From assembly GCF_032062135.1 (NCBI RefSeq), contig NC_092862.1, positions 43,095,213-43,159,212 on the forward strand: 64,000 nt of DNA, read 5' to 3'. Every line of letters begins with the position of its first letter. Positions within the stretch are counted from its first letter, which is position 1. Under the pieces are notes generated by a model. The model was not told the DNA's origin and did no database searches. It saw only the letters and a program-made list of their open reading frames with translations. Below are positions 10,918 through 23,656 of this stretch, one piece after another. This DNA is from Pyxicephalus adspersus. Lineage: Eukaryota; Chordata; Amphibia; Anura; Pyxicephalidae. The position numbers and the translations under genes are program-made.

Positions 10918-13854
10918 TAAATTAATATTTATCAATTTTATTCCACCCTTGTTTAGAAACATTTCAGTGTTTTTGGTTTGATAACATTTTTAAAGTGCAT
11001 TGATTGTTGTTATATTATTTCTTTATTTTTTATAATTATTTATTATTCTATAATTTATCATTGGTGTTTCAAACTTTTTCATACCCAGGAGTTATTCTTA
11101 AGAATTACAGGCCCACAACATTAAACAACAAATTTCCATGCAAAACAATGTAACACTTTTAGCATAAAAACGAACATAATTAGAACGCCAGGGGGGCTAG
11201 ACCTCCAGTAAGACTGAAAGAAGTTGGCACTGGAAAATCAAAGTCAAGAAATTACATTACACAGATTAAATACTTTAAAGAGAGATGTTGTAAGTGCCAA
11301 CCAATTTTTTTTTCCTGTTGATCCAATTCTGAGATTCGCACAGCTACGCCACACAGTAAAACCCCCTCTGGCAGGGTAAATACCTGATTTCTCTACTGCA
11401 CTTAGATAACACTTACAGGTTTTGTTCCAAAGAAGAAGAAGGACATTAGTGTGCACCCATACCACCTATCAGCATGTTATATTTTGGAACACAAACAAGA
11501 CAGTACAACCTTTTCTTTCTTCTTTCAAAACAGTTCTGCCTTATGGGAGGCTGATGTCAAGTCAGGTCCATTACACAGACTGCATGGGCCTGAATTATTA
11601 CTGGAAAAGATATACTATCATAGGTAACACTGGAGAAGATATACTATCATAGGTGAATGTGGGAGATTCAGCAATCCTGGAATGGATTATAGCCCCCTCC
11701 CCTACAGGGTTTAGTTCTCTACATGTTAGCTAAAACAAATGTGAAACAGTTTTAATAGAAGTTCTACTTTTAATTTGCAGCTAAGGCGTAAAAGCAGAGA
11801 AAAGGGAGTTATCATTACTAAAATATTTTTTAATAATTAGTCAGACAAATGGTAAAAAATGTGCACATTGCAGTGAAAATAATATTTATTTCTGTTCCAG
11901 CTCTTAATAGTTTTTATTACTATTATTATTATTTACATTTTAAGTGTTCTAAAACAAAATAAAATGCTGGTATGTGATGTTCCTGTCCTGAAATATGAAT
12001 GCAAATTAAAATGATGTTTGTCTATATTAATTGGGTTTTAAATTAAAACCAAGGATTCCAAAGCCTTATTAAAATCAATTTTGCTTGAATAACTTATTAG
12101 AATGAATATTAATTCCTAGAAATGGAAATATACAGATTATGCCAACAGACAGTAGTGCTTTTCACAAGGCAAACAATTAGATTGATTTTGGTCTATTCCT
12201 AATGCTAGCAACTGGGTACAAACAAAATAATGTTTTATTAGATCAAAGTTTATATTGGTTGATGTGGGGTGGTAATTATCTTTATTACAGAAATCTAGGT
12301 ATAGGATTATCCCATATACATCATGTTTAACTCTATTGGACTCTAATAAGTTTCCTTTTATTAGGGGATGCCTGGTATGTGTTGAAGGAGGCAACAAAAT
12401 TTGTCAGCCAGGAAAACAGCAGTATCACTGATGTCATCCCGCTCATTTTTATTTTAGAAGCTGGATTTGATGCAGCAAGGGGAAGAGGAGGAAGACTGTC
12501 ATCCTTTGTCTTGCAACTGTGTGGGTGTCAGTGGAAAGTGGGACTTTTATGATTAGTGTTTATTATACCAGGAGGTATTGGGAGCAACATAAGGAGGTTG
12601 ATGAAGAAGAACAAGAGGTGGTTCCAGAGAAGCAATTGTCAAGTAAGATGTTTGACAGTGACATAGGTCATCACCAGCCTAGCAGACATCAATGGGGTCA
12701 TGCAATGGATATTGAGAAGGATGAAGGCCCACAGTTGGAAACAAAGGGAGTAAATTCCCAGTCCTCCTTTGTCAAGTGTTAAATATTTACACAGCATTGT
12801 TGTATACTGTATTGTAACTGGTAGTTATGGCTATAATATTAGAAACAGTTATTATGTGAGACTTAATAAATGTATTAATTAATTTTATGATAATTTTATT
12901 ATTAATAAATAAGGTAATTTTTTTACATATATTTTTGTATCTGCCCTAAAAATCCCATTTTGATTTATTGTATAATTAGTTCCAGTCCACCTTGACAAAC
13001 ATGCCACATAGTATACTTGCTTGTTTTTACAGGTTTTAAGTGTATGGTTAATATCAAACATGGAGATAACTATTAGATTGCCACACTTCTAGACCCGCAC
13101 TATTGCAAAAAATGTGGGGAATCTTTTAGGCCATCTAAAACCCTTTTACAAACAGACCTTTATATATTTTAACCACAACCCAAACACATAAAAATGCATT
13201 TATACTGTTCTCCCTAAATTATGGTCATTATATTGATAGGTATATCGTGATGAAAATGTGAAACAAGCACAAAAAACACACCACAAAATTTGTTTTCAGA
13301 GAACTGTACAGCCTATACAGAATACAAAGCAGCTAGTAAAGGTGTCTTTCTCTAAAATTTCACATTGAAGGATGATTTCAATTATTGCACAATGTACTAA
13401 TTTAGCAATCAATACAGCTAAACAATGAGCCCTTTCTCCGTGTAAACCACCAAAACAAAGTGAAAATAAAATGCAGCACCTATAACTTTCCACTTAACAT
13501 AGAACATAATTACATACTAACAAAGCATGATTTGCTAAGGTACAATGGTATATTTATAGTTTAGATATGTACAGTTCAATGACCAATGCCAAAAGCAGCA
13601 AATTGAAAGCTTTGATGCAATAAAAAATAACTATAATACTAACAAAACATTTATGGTAGTAAAACAGGCTATAATATATGGTAATAATAAAGATAGTATA
13701 TCCAGCAAAAACACTTGGCTGTGTCTAACCAAATGACCTAAATGTTCCCAGGGCACACCTGCTGTATCTAAAGGTCTCCAACAATCAATTGCAGATTGAT
13801 CTAAATGTGTTTTTTTATTTTTATTATTATTCCTTAACTTGCTGGCAAGCTAAT
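10918..13854. other. AT-rich intergenic DNA
   Basis: No recognised coding domain. The ORF at 12519-12782 (+) has a Glu-rich start (EVDEEEQEVVPEKQ) but no family I can name. Downstream of piggyBac the sequence is T/A-rich and probably includes its untranslated tail. Confidence 0.45.
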
Positions 13855-14127
13855 GCCCCTGATTCATCATTGAAATCCGCGATCGCTGGAAGCGCGATAA
13901 TACGCGCGACCTTTTTAGGGCTATGGGTAATGTGTGTGCCATTAGAAAGAATGATTTTTTAGGGGAACTGTGACTTTTAATGCATGATCGCCAGTAAAAA
14001 GCTGTCGGATAAGCGCGGCTCCGTGCGCGAGCTTTTCCGGTTGTTGAATAGCGCGATCGCGCACGATTCCGGATCGCTAATACGAATGCGCGACCGATAA
14101 TCCGATTTTGCTTGATGAATCAGGGGC
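13855..14127. mobile_element. CpG-dense foldback MITE (family B), complete copy
   Basis: The terminal inverted repeats are GCCCCTGATTCATCA at 13855 and TGATGAATCAGGGGC ending at 14127. The interior is full of CGCG and GATCGC motifs, in sharp contrast to the AT-rich surroundings. The last ~150 bases, read on the minus strand, match 63844-63994 with one difference, a CG/TG type change. The outer flanks are TAATG on the left and CAATG on the right, an imperfect 5-bp duplication if the element is taken as CCCCTG...CAGGGG. No ORF of note is present, so it is non-autonomous. Confidence 0.88.
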
Positions 14128-14317
14128 AATGTCTCATGTTACTAGATTATTGCTGGCATGAAATATACTCCAGGGCAAGTTGCCATAAAGGCATACTACA
14201 GAGGTGCATTGAGCATTAAGAAGAGGCACATTACAGGTAAAATGCGGTGGGATGAGGTAAGGCACAATACAAATGGACTTGGAGGTAAAGGAGAAGGGAA
14301 ATATGTTGGAAACATTG

Positions 14318-14527
14318 GACTTGCTTTATCAAGGCTCTCCAAGACATACTTTCATCAGCGAACCTGGGTGATCAAAAAAACCTAGAATGGATCTGGTCCA
14401 GGATTGAAAACATTTGTAGCATACAGAAAATCACTTTAGGAAATCCATTCCAGGTTTGCTGGATCACACAGGTTTACTGATGAACGTGTTTCCTCTCTAT
14501 CCCTGGAGAGCTTTAAGAAATCAGGCC
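14318..14527. mobile_element. foldback MITE, family A
   Basis: The ends are GACTTGCTTTATCAAGGCTC and GAGAGCTTTAAGAAATCAGG. The arms contain GAACCTGGGTGATC and GGTTTGCTGGATCAC in inverted arrangement around a central ATTTGTAGCATACAG. Flanks CATTG (14313-14317) and CACTG (14528-14532) are a 4/5 match, consistent with an old 5-bp target duplication. Confidence 0.85.
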
Positions 14528-15320
14528 CACTGAAAGCAGAGACAAGGCATAGTACATAGGATCTTCTGGAGGGAGAAGGAGATGAAAAATACAGGGGGGT
14601 TTCACGTAACAGAAATGGGATATTAAGGCCATGGTTAGACTGGCAGTGAGGTTGTGTGTCAGTTACGGCTTCCTCATGCCAGTGAACTGCTATTTTGGGA
14701 AGACACTGTAGCTTTCATCCAAAGCAGTGGCAATAGTGAATAAATGGGGGGTTGGAAGAGAGCAGTTCAGTACCACTCACTGCTGCCTGCATTCAAAACT
14801 GCAGATGCTGGTCCTATAAGAAGGTGTGAAGAGGTGTGAAGAGTCAAAACGGGGACCCCCAGAGGATTTCTTGTTCCCACTTTTGGTCTGAACCTGCTAT
14901 AGCACACTCCATGTTGTTTCTGAGTATGGAAGTAAGTAACACTTAAATACCATAGTTAAAGAACACATTGCAGTTATCATACATACTATTAAAAAAGTAC
15001 TAAAACTAGTACTGCATTATTAATAATGAATATTAATGAGTAATAATGAATGATGGGAGGGGGGCTTGGGGAACATAGTAGGAGGTTTCAATTATTAACT
15101 ATAGCTATCATTCTGGAGGTGCTCTTTAATTTTCCGTAAAAACACCATCAATATTGATTTTTTTGTATAGTTGTAGTTGTTTATCTATTGGATCAGACAA
15201 TTGCACGTGTTGATCCACTGATGTTTTCCTACATAATTGAACAATAAGCAACACCTGTTTTTACGGTAAAGATAAACAAACAGATATTAATTTTACATTT
15301 TAGGAGGGGTAGATACTTTG
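14528..15320. other. intergenic DNA between two family A MITEs
   Basis: No gene or repeat recognised; a short duplicated AAGGTGTGAAGAGGTGTGAAGAG lies near 14820. Confidence 0.5.
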
Positions 15321-15542
15321 GACTTGATTTATTAAAGCTCCCCAAGGCTGGAGAGGATACACCTTGGTCAGTGAAGCTGGGTGATCCAGAAAACCTGTAA
15401 TAGATTTCTTAATAGTCATTAGCTATTTGTTAGCAAATATTTTCAATCCTGGACCAGATCCATTCCAGGTTTGCTGCATCAGTCAGGTTCACTGATCAAA
15501 GTGTATTCTCCCCAGCCTTGGAGAACTTTATTAAATCAGGCC
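15321..15542. mobile_element. foldback MITE, family A, with perfect 5-bp target duplication
   Basis: 222 bases from GACTTGATTTATTAAAGCTC to CTTTATTAAATCAGGCC. The inner arms are GGCTGGAGAGGATACACC and AAAGTGTATTCTCCCCAGCC, with a central GCTATTTGTTAGCAAAT hairpin. Flanking pentamers CTTTG (15316-15320) and CTTTG (15543-15547) are identical. Confidence 0.9.
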
Positions 15543-17690
15543 CTTTGTATATGATTTATGTCTTAGGGAATAGTATTAGTAATGGGTAATTTTATTTTAA
15601 GTTTGGTCTTCACCTAAAAAAAAGTATATAAAGACTATTGTAAAAATAAACTTTTAAATGTCCCCAAATTTTGTGGCATTTATTACAGCCCTCAGCTAAA
15701 AAAGTTTCAGCTTGTGAGGACTATGTATGCATCAATGACCTAGGAGAAGCTGTGGGACACCATGGAGCCACAGGGCCACAGGCTAACATCTGTTCTACCC
15801 TATTAGAATTCAGCAATGCTTGCTACTGATGGAAGAACTGAATAAATATGGACAAACTTAAGTGTAAGAGAAGCATGCAAATCAGCACAAAGCAGTGAAA
15901 TAAAACTTTAGTCAAGCGTTCTAATCAACTCCTTATAAATTAGGTTCATATAGTCAGCATATCTTCTCCAGAAGGAATTCTAGTCATTGGTAATTTCCCT
16001 TTAAAAACTGCTTAGGTATTGGAAAACTAAGGAGGTGATTTGAAGAACATACTGCTCAAAATGTATATTTAAGGTGAATGAGGACATGAAAAATGAGCTA
16101 ACATTTGGCAAGGCAGAGTAAAATTGTCTGTGTGTGTTGGAGGTGGGGGAAAAAAAGTTTGTGATGCAGATTAATTTCATAGAAAGAGTAATAGGCTGGT
16201 ATTTCAGCACATACAAACTTTTTAAAATTAATTCAAAGAAAAAAATAGGAAATATTTTAGTGCTGAACAATTTTGAACACATTCTGCATTCGCATACAGT
16301 ATGACTTTGCTCAGTCACGTGGAGATTTTAAATAATCTCCTTTGTGTATAAATTTAATGAGGATCAGCTTGGATAAACTTTTAGCTCCCAAAGCAATAAA
16401 AGTAACAAGAAAAAAGTCTTTATAGCCAGAAGAAATGTTTCATTTGTTTAATAGGTAAAGCTATTTATTGTAGGAACCATTATACTGTGAAACATATTAC
16501 CCTAGAGAGTATTGAAGGGAAATAGCTATATGAAAAGCATCTTTAAAGCAGCTTGATTACTTCGCAGGTAAAATAACTCCTGAACATACAAGCCTGAGCA
16601 TGAAGTCACAATTGCCACCTATAGGTTAATGTGCTATACTCTGTAGGTACACTGTAAACTCCCTGGTGCTAATTATTTGATGAATATAGATATCCATAAC
16701 TATATGGAAACATAATCATATTTCTGGATATAAGTATTAGATTTTCTTTTATTTTCAACTTTAAACATCATTTGCAGTAATTATTTCTATCTAGGAATAC
16801 ACTTCCTATCCTTTAGATTTAAAACAAGAGAGGCTTTTGATTACTTGTAGGACCTCAAACTCCCTGAATGTTCAAAGATAGAAAATAGGGCATGCTGGCG
16901 ATAAGAATGTAAACATTAGGTAGAAGATTAGAACATCTCCTGGGTCTGATTAGACCACATAGTCATTATTTTAGATTTTTGTATTAACTTTCAGACCATT
17001 CTGCTCATACTTAATGATATACAGTTAATCTTTTTACTTATCAAAATATGCATGTAACAAGCACAGTTCTTTAAAGACAAAGTTTCAAACATGTCTTCAG
17101 ATAAATCTGTAAAACATGCAGTATATCAGAGTCTTTTAAAGACATAATGCTGTATGTCATGTCAAATTGTTACAGGTATACCAGCAGATAAATTTTCAAT
17201 TATGCCGAATTATGCAAAGTTGATTTGTTAAAACATAAAAACAGACAGACGGAACAGAAAAAAATGTTTTAAACAGGTTTTACAATAAACCTATATAAAC
17301 AATAAACAAAATAGGATAACAATTTTGGAATACAGAAAATGTATACTCTGTTTTACAGATTTTTCAGAAATGAGTACTCTTGGCTCTCTACATGGTGTAG
17401 CAAGGATATATCTAAAAGAAGAATCCATGAGGGTATGAACATGTGACCAACAATAAAGACAGAAAGAGGAGATGATAAAAATAAATTGGAAAAGAGGAAA
17501 AGATTCCTGGTACATGGTTGCCAGCATTTGAAGTCAATTAGGGAGGGGCTTGGAAAAAAATGCTACAGGGCTCATGGGGGTTCTATCCTGGGATGACATC
17601 CATGTTGATTAAGCCATACAGTTTAACAAGAATGAAATTTGTATTGCTCTTACTTAAAGCGTACCGAACCTCAGAATTTTCTCTTTTCAT
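15543..17690. other. AT-rich intergenic DNA
   Basis: No recognisable gene. The ORFs at 16001-16318 (-) and 17291-17527 (-) are Phe/Ser-rich products of A/T-rich sequence and have no motif I know. Confidence 0.5.
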
Positions 17691-17900
17691 TAAAGGGTAG
17701 ACAACCCTGTTTTTTAAAGTAAAAATTCTGTTTGGGTTTTTTTAAGGGCAGCACTGTCCCCTTAATTCTCGATCACCTAGGCGATCAAGGATGAATGGGA
17801 GCACAGAGGCTCCTGCGACACCTACGTCACGCATTCCAGAAGGCTCTTGAAATGCTCGGGCATGTGCAGAGGGAGCCCTTTCATCAAAGGGAAAAAATTG
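17691..17900. repeat. piece of the TTAAAGGGTAGACAACCC repeat (family E)
   Basis: It begins TTAAAGGGTAGACAACCC, followed by AAAGTAAAAATTCTG and then a GC-richer part with ACACCTACGTCACGCATTCC and GGGCATGTGCAGAGGGAG. The same pieces recur near 60240-61190 and 61460-61500. The TTAAAGG end resembles the amphibian T2-type MITE signature (TTAAAGGRR with TTAA target), though the following base differs. Confidence 0.55.
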
Positions 17901-18024
17901 CTGATCTCACTGTTGGGTTAGCACAATTTATTTATTATCAATTATGTCTCACCAACAATAATGCTTTACCAGTATATACTGGTATATTCATACCATATAT
18001 GAGGTCATCCTAAAGGAATGCAGC

Positions 18025-18074
18025 ATATCCTTTAACTGGTATCCTTATAAGGCAAAATGCTGGTTAAAGGATAA
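18025..18074. repeat. short inverted repeat
   Basis: ATCCTTTAAC near 18026 and GTTAAAGGAT ending near 18073 form 10-bp arms around a ~28-base spacer. Confidence 0.7.
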
Positions 18075-18757
18075 TCATTGGTCAGTACTGGTCAAACACT
18101 GGCCTTTGTCTTAGTTCCTTCCTGAGTAGTTAAAAACACAGTGCCATACCTAATTAGGAGGCTTGACCAGAGCTTGCTGGATGCAACATGTTTCTTTGAT
18201 CATCTGCCAAGTTATTGATTTCCAGCAGAATCTTTGGGTGAATTAGGTTTTCTTCCGCAGCTAAGTATCTTTTGTTACCACTTATTAATTGTTATTACAG
18301 TATTGCATTGTTTTGTCTATCTATCTTATTATTAAATAGTATAATCATTCAAGTCTTTGTGTTATCTATGGTAACCCATTGTTATCATCATGACCAAATG
18401 TTAACACATCGCATTCTTATTACTAAATTACAGATCCCATGTGATTCAGTAATATCGTTAATACCATTACTCAGTATTTATTTCACTATTACAGAAGCAC
18501 AGGAGATTTGTTACTGAACTTGGGGAGTTCAATTAGTGTAAATCATGGTTCACTAGGTATACCCCTAAACAACATCAATGGGAGTTACTGTTAGCAATTT
18601 GACATATGATTCAGTATATTACATCTAATAAAATCTCTGTATATTTTATTGTACAAATAGGTATGTACATAAAATTAGTGTGAAATCACCATTAAACCCA
18701 GAATAACTTCTCTATCACATTGATTTTATTAATATACATTCTCACAAACAGACCAGC

Positions 18758-19121
18758 TAGGGATAAGCGAGAATGCCTCTGATAGTCTCGCGAAATTTTC
18801 CTCAAACTTCCAATGGTTCCGCAAGATTTCGGCGAACGGATTTCGCTAAACCATTGGAAGATCAAGGAAATGAAAACAGGAGGATTTCCAGAGCTGCATT
18901 CAGCCCTGGGAATCCTCCTGTTTACGATCCCCAGGGCACTAGAGGTTGCAGCCCTAATAGTCCCTTAAAATAACCCGAACAGCTCCACTCCCCTGATTGG
19001 TCTTGCAGGTCCCAAAAAGTGGCCGAATTTACAAAGGCCATTCTCGTCCACATGTTTGGTAGGCGAAAACAGCCCAATTCGCCACGAGACTGAATTTAAT
19101 AAATTTGCTTGCTAATCCCTA
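18758..19121. mobile_element. foldback MITE with TAGGGATWAGC ends
   Basis: The left end is TAGGGATAAGCGAGAATGCC. The right end, read inward on the minus strand, is TAGGGATTAGCAAGCAAATT. The element is 364 bases including TA at both edges, consistent with TA target duplication. The interior has inverted CTTCCAATGGTT/AACCATTGGAAG arms and CAGGGCACTAGAGG, a segment shared with the interiors of the elements at 5.3, 36.7 and 45 kb, suggesting related non-autonomous elements. It has no transposase. Confidence 0.8.
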
Positions 19122-22100
19122 CTCCTGACTGATCAAAGATTTTTCTGTAAATGCATATATTTCAAAATGTCTTTTTTGTTAGTTGGTCTTATGCAGGATA
19201 AGTTATACCACAACCCAACACATTTTTTAGATGGAACAGTTTGCTTCTCCAGGATAACTAGAGGTTTGCCATTCTAAAGAATTGTATAGAAAAAACACAC
19301 ATGCATCTCAACTAAAGCAAAGATCTGAACCACAACCACATCCACCAAGACACAGGTACCCTTCGAAGTGAAGGCACAACCACTAAGGGTTATACTCCAC
19401 CTAAAAATGTAATACAGTTATTACTATTCCTTATTCTTTTTCCATACAAAATTATGTTTTTTTTTTTTTTTTTTTTTTTTTTGTAAAACCATTGGAAAAT
19501 CCAGTGCAGGTGTTCTGCAGGAGATTTTCATCTGCAGCTCAAATTTCTGGTAAAACTTGGAAGAATATTGGGAGAGGGTTCTTTGTTCCTATTACATTTC
19601 TTTTATTATAACTAGCCAATTTGCACCTTGCAGGGGTGTCAACACCATCTGTTAAGATAACTGATTGAGACTCTTTTTCAGATCACACATCTTATGTCCT
19701 TCAATTTTTTTTTTGCAAAAATATTACAGTAATGCATCATATTAGCCATCAATTCACATTGAAACTTAGATGATAATAATGGCTCTTACTATAATTTTTA
19801 AGGTTGAAAACTTCTGGGATGCCTTAAATCCTTTCTGTAGACCTCATGCAAAATGGGAATTTAAGGTATTTAAAAGTTTTCAACTTTAATATTGTAATTT
19901 AGCCAGTAAAGTATTATTTAAACTCCACAATTTCTGTATCAATCACAGTTTTATTAGAAAGCCATATTTTTTTGTCTTCAGATACTAAACTCAGAAAGAC
20001 AAGTTTTTGATAATTAACACAAGCGGTGGGTGTCCAAAGAGTGAAAAATCTATGGATAATTAAGGGACATTCTGTTTTGTATTCTGGCTTGTTCAAATGA
20101 TAAACGGGTGCCTCAACTATCACTTTTTAATCTATATCTTATTAAACAAATTAACCTACAAGCAGATACAAGATAAATTACACAACAAGAACACGTGTAC
20201 ATTTCTTCAGGGTATTTATTGTTTCCATATGTATGACAATTATAAGTCATCAAAGCACCCTGATTTATTGGGTAAAAGGAAACATAAGTAAGCCTTTCCA
20301 TGATCTTCATCCTTTAAATTAAGACGCAAAATGCTGTTCAGTTTATGCTGCCAATCCAATCAGCTCCAAATCAAGTATCAAAGCATATGTTTTATTTTCA
20401 GAGTGTAGACTCTGTAAGAAAGCTGGCTTTGGGAATTTTAGTTAAAATTAGGAACCCTTTTCCGTTTTCTATCTGAATATTCAATTAAACTGAAATGTTA
20501 AAAAAATTATGAACCCATGTGTTAGTTATCTTAAAACACATAAACCAGATATTACTTTTAAAAGCTGCAATGCCCGCAGGAATAAGTGTAAAAAAAACAA
20601 CTTGCACTACTCTTATGACATTCTACCATACTTAGTCATTTACCTGACTTTTAATTTACAATGACACCACTGGGAAATGGACATTTTATAAAGGACCTTG
20701 ATTTTTCACATCTGATAGCCTTTGCCCTAAATATTAATATTGTGAAAATATTTGTAAAATTCCTTGTCGAATGATTCAAAGTGTAGCATAATATAGTTGT
20801 AATCATCCTGTAGTTCAGGATACTGTCCATCCTCTTTCATTTGGTAACACCAGGTAAGTTGAATAGAAGAAGGGATTGATTTTGTGTTAAAACACTAACA
20901 GCTGTTTTTTGTTTTAGTTCAAGTTAAAAAATTGTTTATGTGCTATGGGTAACACTTTTTCTTTTCCAAAACTCTCATACACACCTGTGCCCCCTAGACA
21001 ATGGGGTAAACAATTTATGGCTACTGCCCATCTACAAAAGTATTTTAAATTGTTTTAAATGGAAGTGTTGCATCTTAATTCAAAAAGGTGTCCAAAAAGG
21101 TGCTTTTAGTTTTCAAAGCTAGTAAAACAATAGCCAGTGGAAGTTTCCACTTGGTTTATTCTCCTTAAGAATTTACCAACTTTTTTTATTGTTCTACAAA
21201 TTATGCTATCTATTTCCAGGCTAGAGGTAATCTCAATGACAAAAATTGACATTTTGTAGAGGCCTTGAATAACAGAAATTAAGTCACCTGTGTTGGTTGA
21301 GCTAACAAAACAAAACCACATTTGGACCTATAGGATCAAGCATTTAGAATACAAGTGAGATGTAAACTCCATTGTGAACATATGGGTCCAGGTGAGTCTG
21401 CTTGAGTTTAGTTCCACTTAAAGCAGTTGATAACCCTGGCCTGTCTGGGAAACACAACCTGAGCAATGTATCACCCAGCTCTTTATATTCTTTTTCTATT
21501 TGAGCAGCTATTGCAGTCACTCCTTTAGTATGCATGATAAAAGATTGTGTTGAAAGGAAATATGGGAATTTAAATAAAACTATGGAAAACTTAACTAGAA
21601 TAATATATTAATTAGGTAATAATCACATTTTTGCTGATTTAATGCACCGTATTTTTTAAGGCTTCTTTTTTGTTTTATAAACTAATACAATAAGTTTGTT
21701 GGATAACCGCTTCTGAGTTTTGCAAAGACTGAACAACATCTAGAGGAAAGCTCAAGAATGCCCATTAATCACATGAGCCAAGACAGCTGCTGACCTTTGT
21801 ATCAAACACTATAGCAAAAAACAGTCATCTGAGGCCAATACAGATCTACGAAAGCCTGCTGTTACTACTCTACTTTAATTTATAGGTTAAAATGCACTAA
21901 AATGACATTCTCTAATTATTGGACTAAGATTAATTGTTCATATATACGTAATGACTCCCATTAGAAAACCCGTACTGCAGCCTCTGTAATCTGTGTATTA
22001 CAATATCAGAAGATAGTAATAGACAGAAAGTGTTAATGGTGAAAAAAGAAACAAAAAATTATTGAGGTTGTAAGTGGTAAACTTGCTGTCCTGAATATCA

Positions 22101-23443
22101 TTAAAAAAGTTATATATGTCACTGTCAATGTATTTAGCTGAAAATAGCTGGATTGTGCTTTAGTGTTCCTTTTCTGTAAAATCTCAGTAATAATTTTATA
22201 TATTTATATAAGTGTGAGTCATGCTAAATTTTTCAAATATATATATATATATATGTTAATGTATATTTTAGTTGGTAAAATGGTTTGAATAAAAATTAAT
22301 TCTTTAGCATAAATATAGAAATTCAGATATCTCTTAATGAAGGAGGTGAAAGTTACAATGTGCTTCATAAGATGCTGCTATGTTGCTTGTATCATCCATT
22401 CATTTTGATTGTTTCATTAAAAAGCAAAATGTTTTAGGTAATAAATAAGTATGTCTTCTCAATATGTACAGCCTTCTATGAGTTTGTAATATAGTGGCCA
22501 AAGAGAGTTACTAATTCATATTACATCATGTGGGTAATATTAGATTAATAATCTTGAGGAGCATTTGAATGGACATCCATGTGATGGGAATACAGTCAGC
22601 AACAGTTTCCATTTTTTTTTTTTTTGCTAGAAGAATGAGGAAATGATAGAAGTTCTAACACATTTTTTCTGTTTTCTTCCTGTCCCAGTAAACACTAATA
22701 CACTCATCTCTTTGTCTTTTGTCATTTGTATAGGAATTGGGAAGTAATCTCAGTAAATACATAATTTAAACCTTAACAAGTTCTGACCACCCCCACTCTC
22801 TTTGAACCAAAAACATTTAAATGAAACATTATTATGAACCGAAAAAGAAACAAAAAGTGTAGACTGCTGAATTTTTTCAGCTCAAACGTTAATAATTTAA
22901 CTGGAGTAAAACTTGCCTATTTAGGCCCCAGATGTAAGAAAAGCTTGAAACAACATTATTGGAAGGCTACTTTTTTATAGCTACAATTATGTTGTACATT
23001 GTTCAATGAATAACTCAGCTGTTTGAATTCAGGCTAATCATAGCTTTACCTGAACGTAAGTCAAAAAATAGAATAATGCAGATATTTGGTCAAAACATTT
23101 GTAACTTGCATTAAAGTCTATCGCTGCCAACTTTTCTAGGTAATTGCAAAGCTCCTTGACATTGTCACTAAAATTGTTGCTTAGGACCACATATGGAGTG
23201 GAGTTATAGTATAGTTGGGGTAAACACATTTCTATTGCATTTGATTTTATGTCATTGGCACCCAAATACTTCTTTTTACAAGGGTCCTTCCCCCTGTCAG
23301 TATCAATTGATTCAATGCCATTTGTTAAAACAATGATTCATTCACTATTTATGCATAAAAAACAACAAAAACTATTGTAGTCCAGTAGGGTTCGGACATT
23401 GCAGTATGTCTACATATATACAATCAATTTTCCTAAGTCAATG
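19122..23443. other. AT-rich intergenic DNA
   Basis: About 4.3 kb without recognised element or gene. It contains a long poly-T run near 19458-19482, a short AT tract near 22236-22254 and a T-run near 22612-22625. The short ORFs on both strands look like chance. Confidence 0.5.
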
Positions 23444-23656
23444 GGTCTGATTTATTAAAGCTCTCCAAGGCTCACTTTCATCAGTGAAGCTGGGTTATCC
23501 AACAAACTTGGAATGGATTTCTTCAAAGTAATTTGCTGTTTACTAGCAAATTACTTTGAATCCTTAACCATATCAATTCCAGGTTTGCTGGATCACCCAT
23601 CTTCACCGATTAAAGTGTATTTTCTCCAGCCTTGGAGAGCTTTAATAAATCAGGCT
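23444..23656. mobile_element. foldback MITE, family A, with perfect 5-bp target duplication
   Basis: Runs from GGTCTGATTTATTAAAGCTC to GCTTTAATAAATCAGGCT. The arms hold GTGAAGCTGGGTTATCCAAC and GCTGGATCACCCATCTTCAC, and the centre holds AGTAATTTGCTGTTTACTAG. Identical flanks CAATG are at 23439-23443 and 23657-23661. Confidence 0.92.

Noticed and set aside
12519..12782. Glu-rich 87-codon ORF considered as a host exon or transposase piece
   Set aside because: No conserved motif, no convincing splice sites seen, flanked by AT-rich noncoding sequence.
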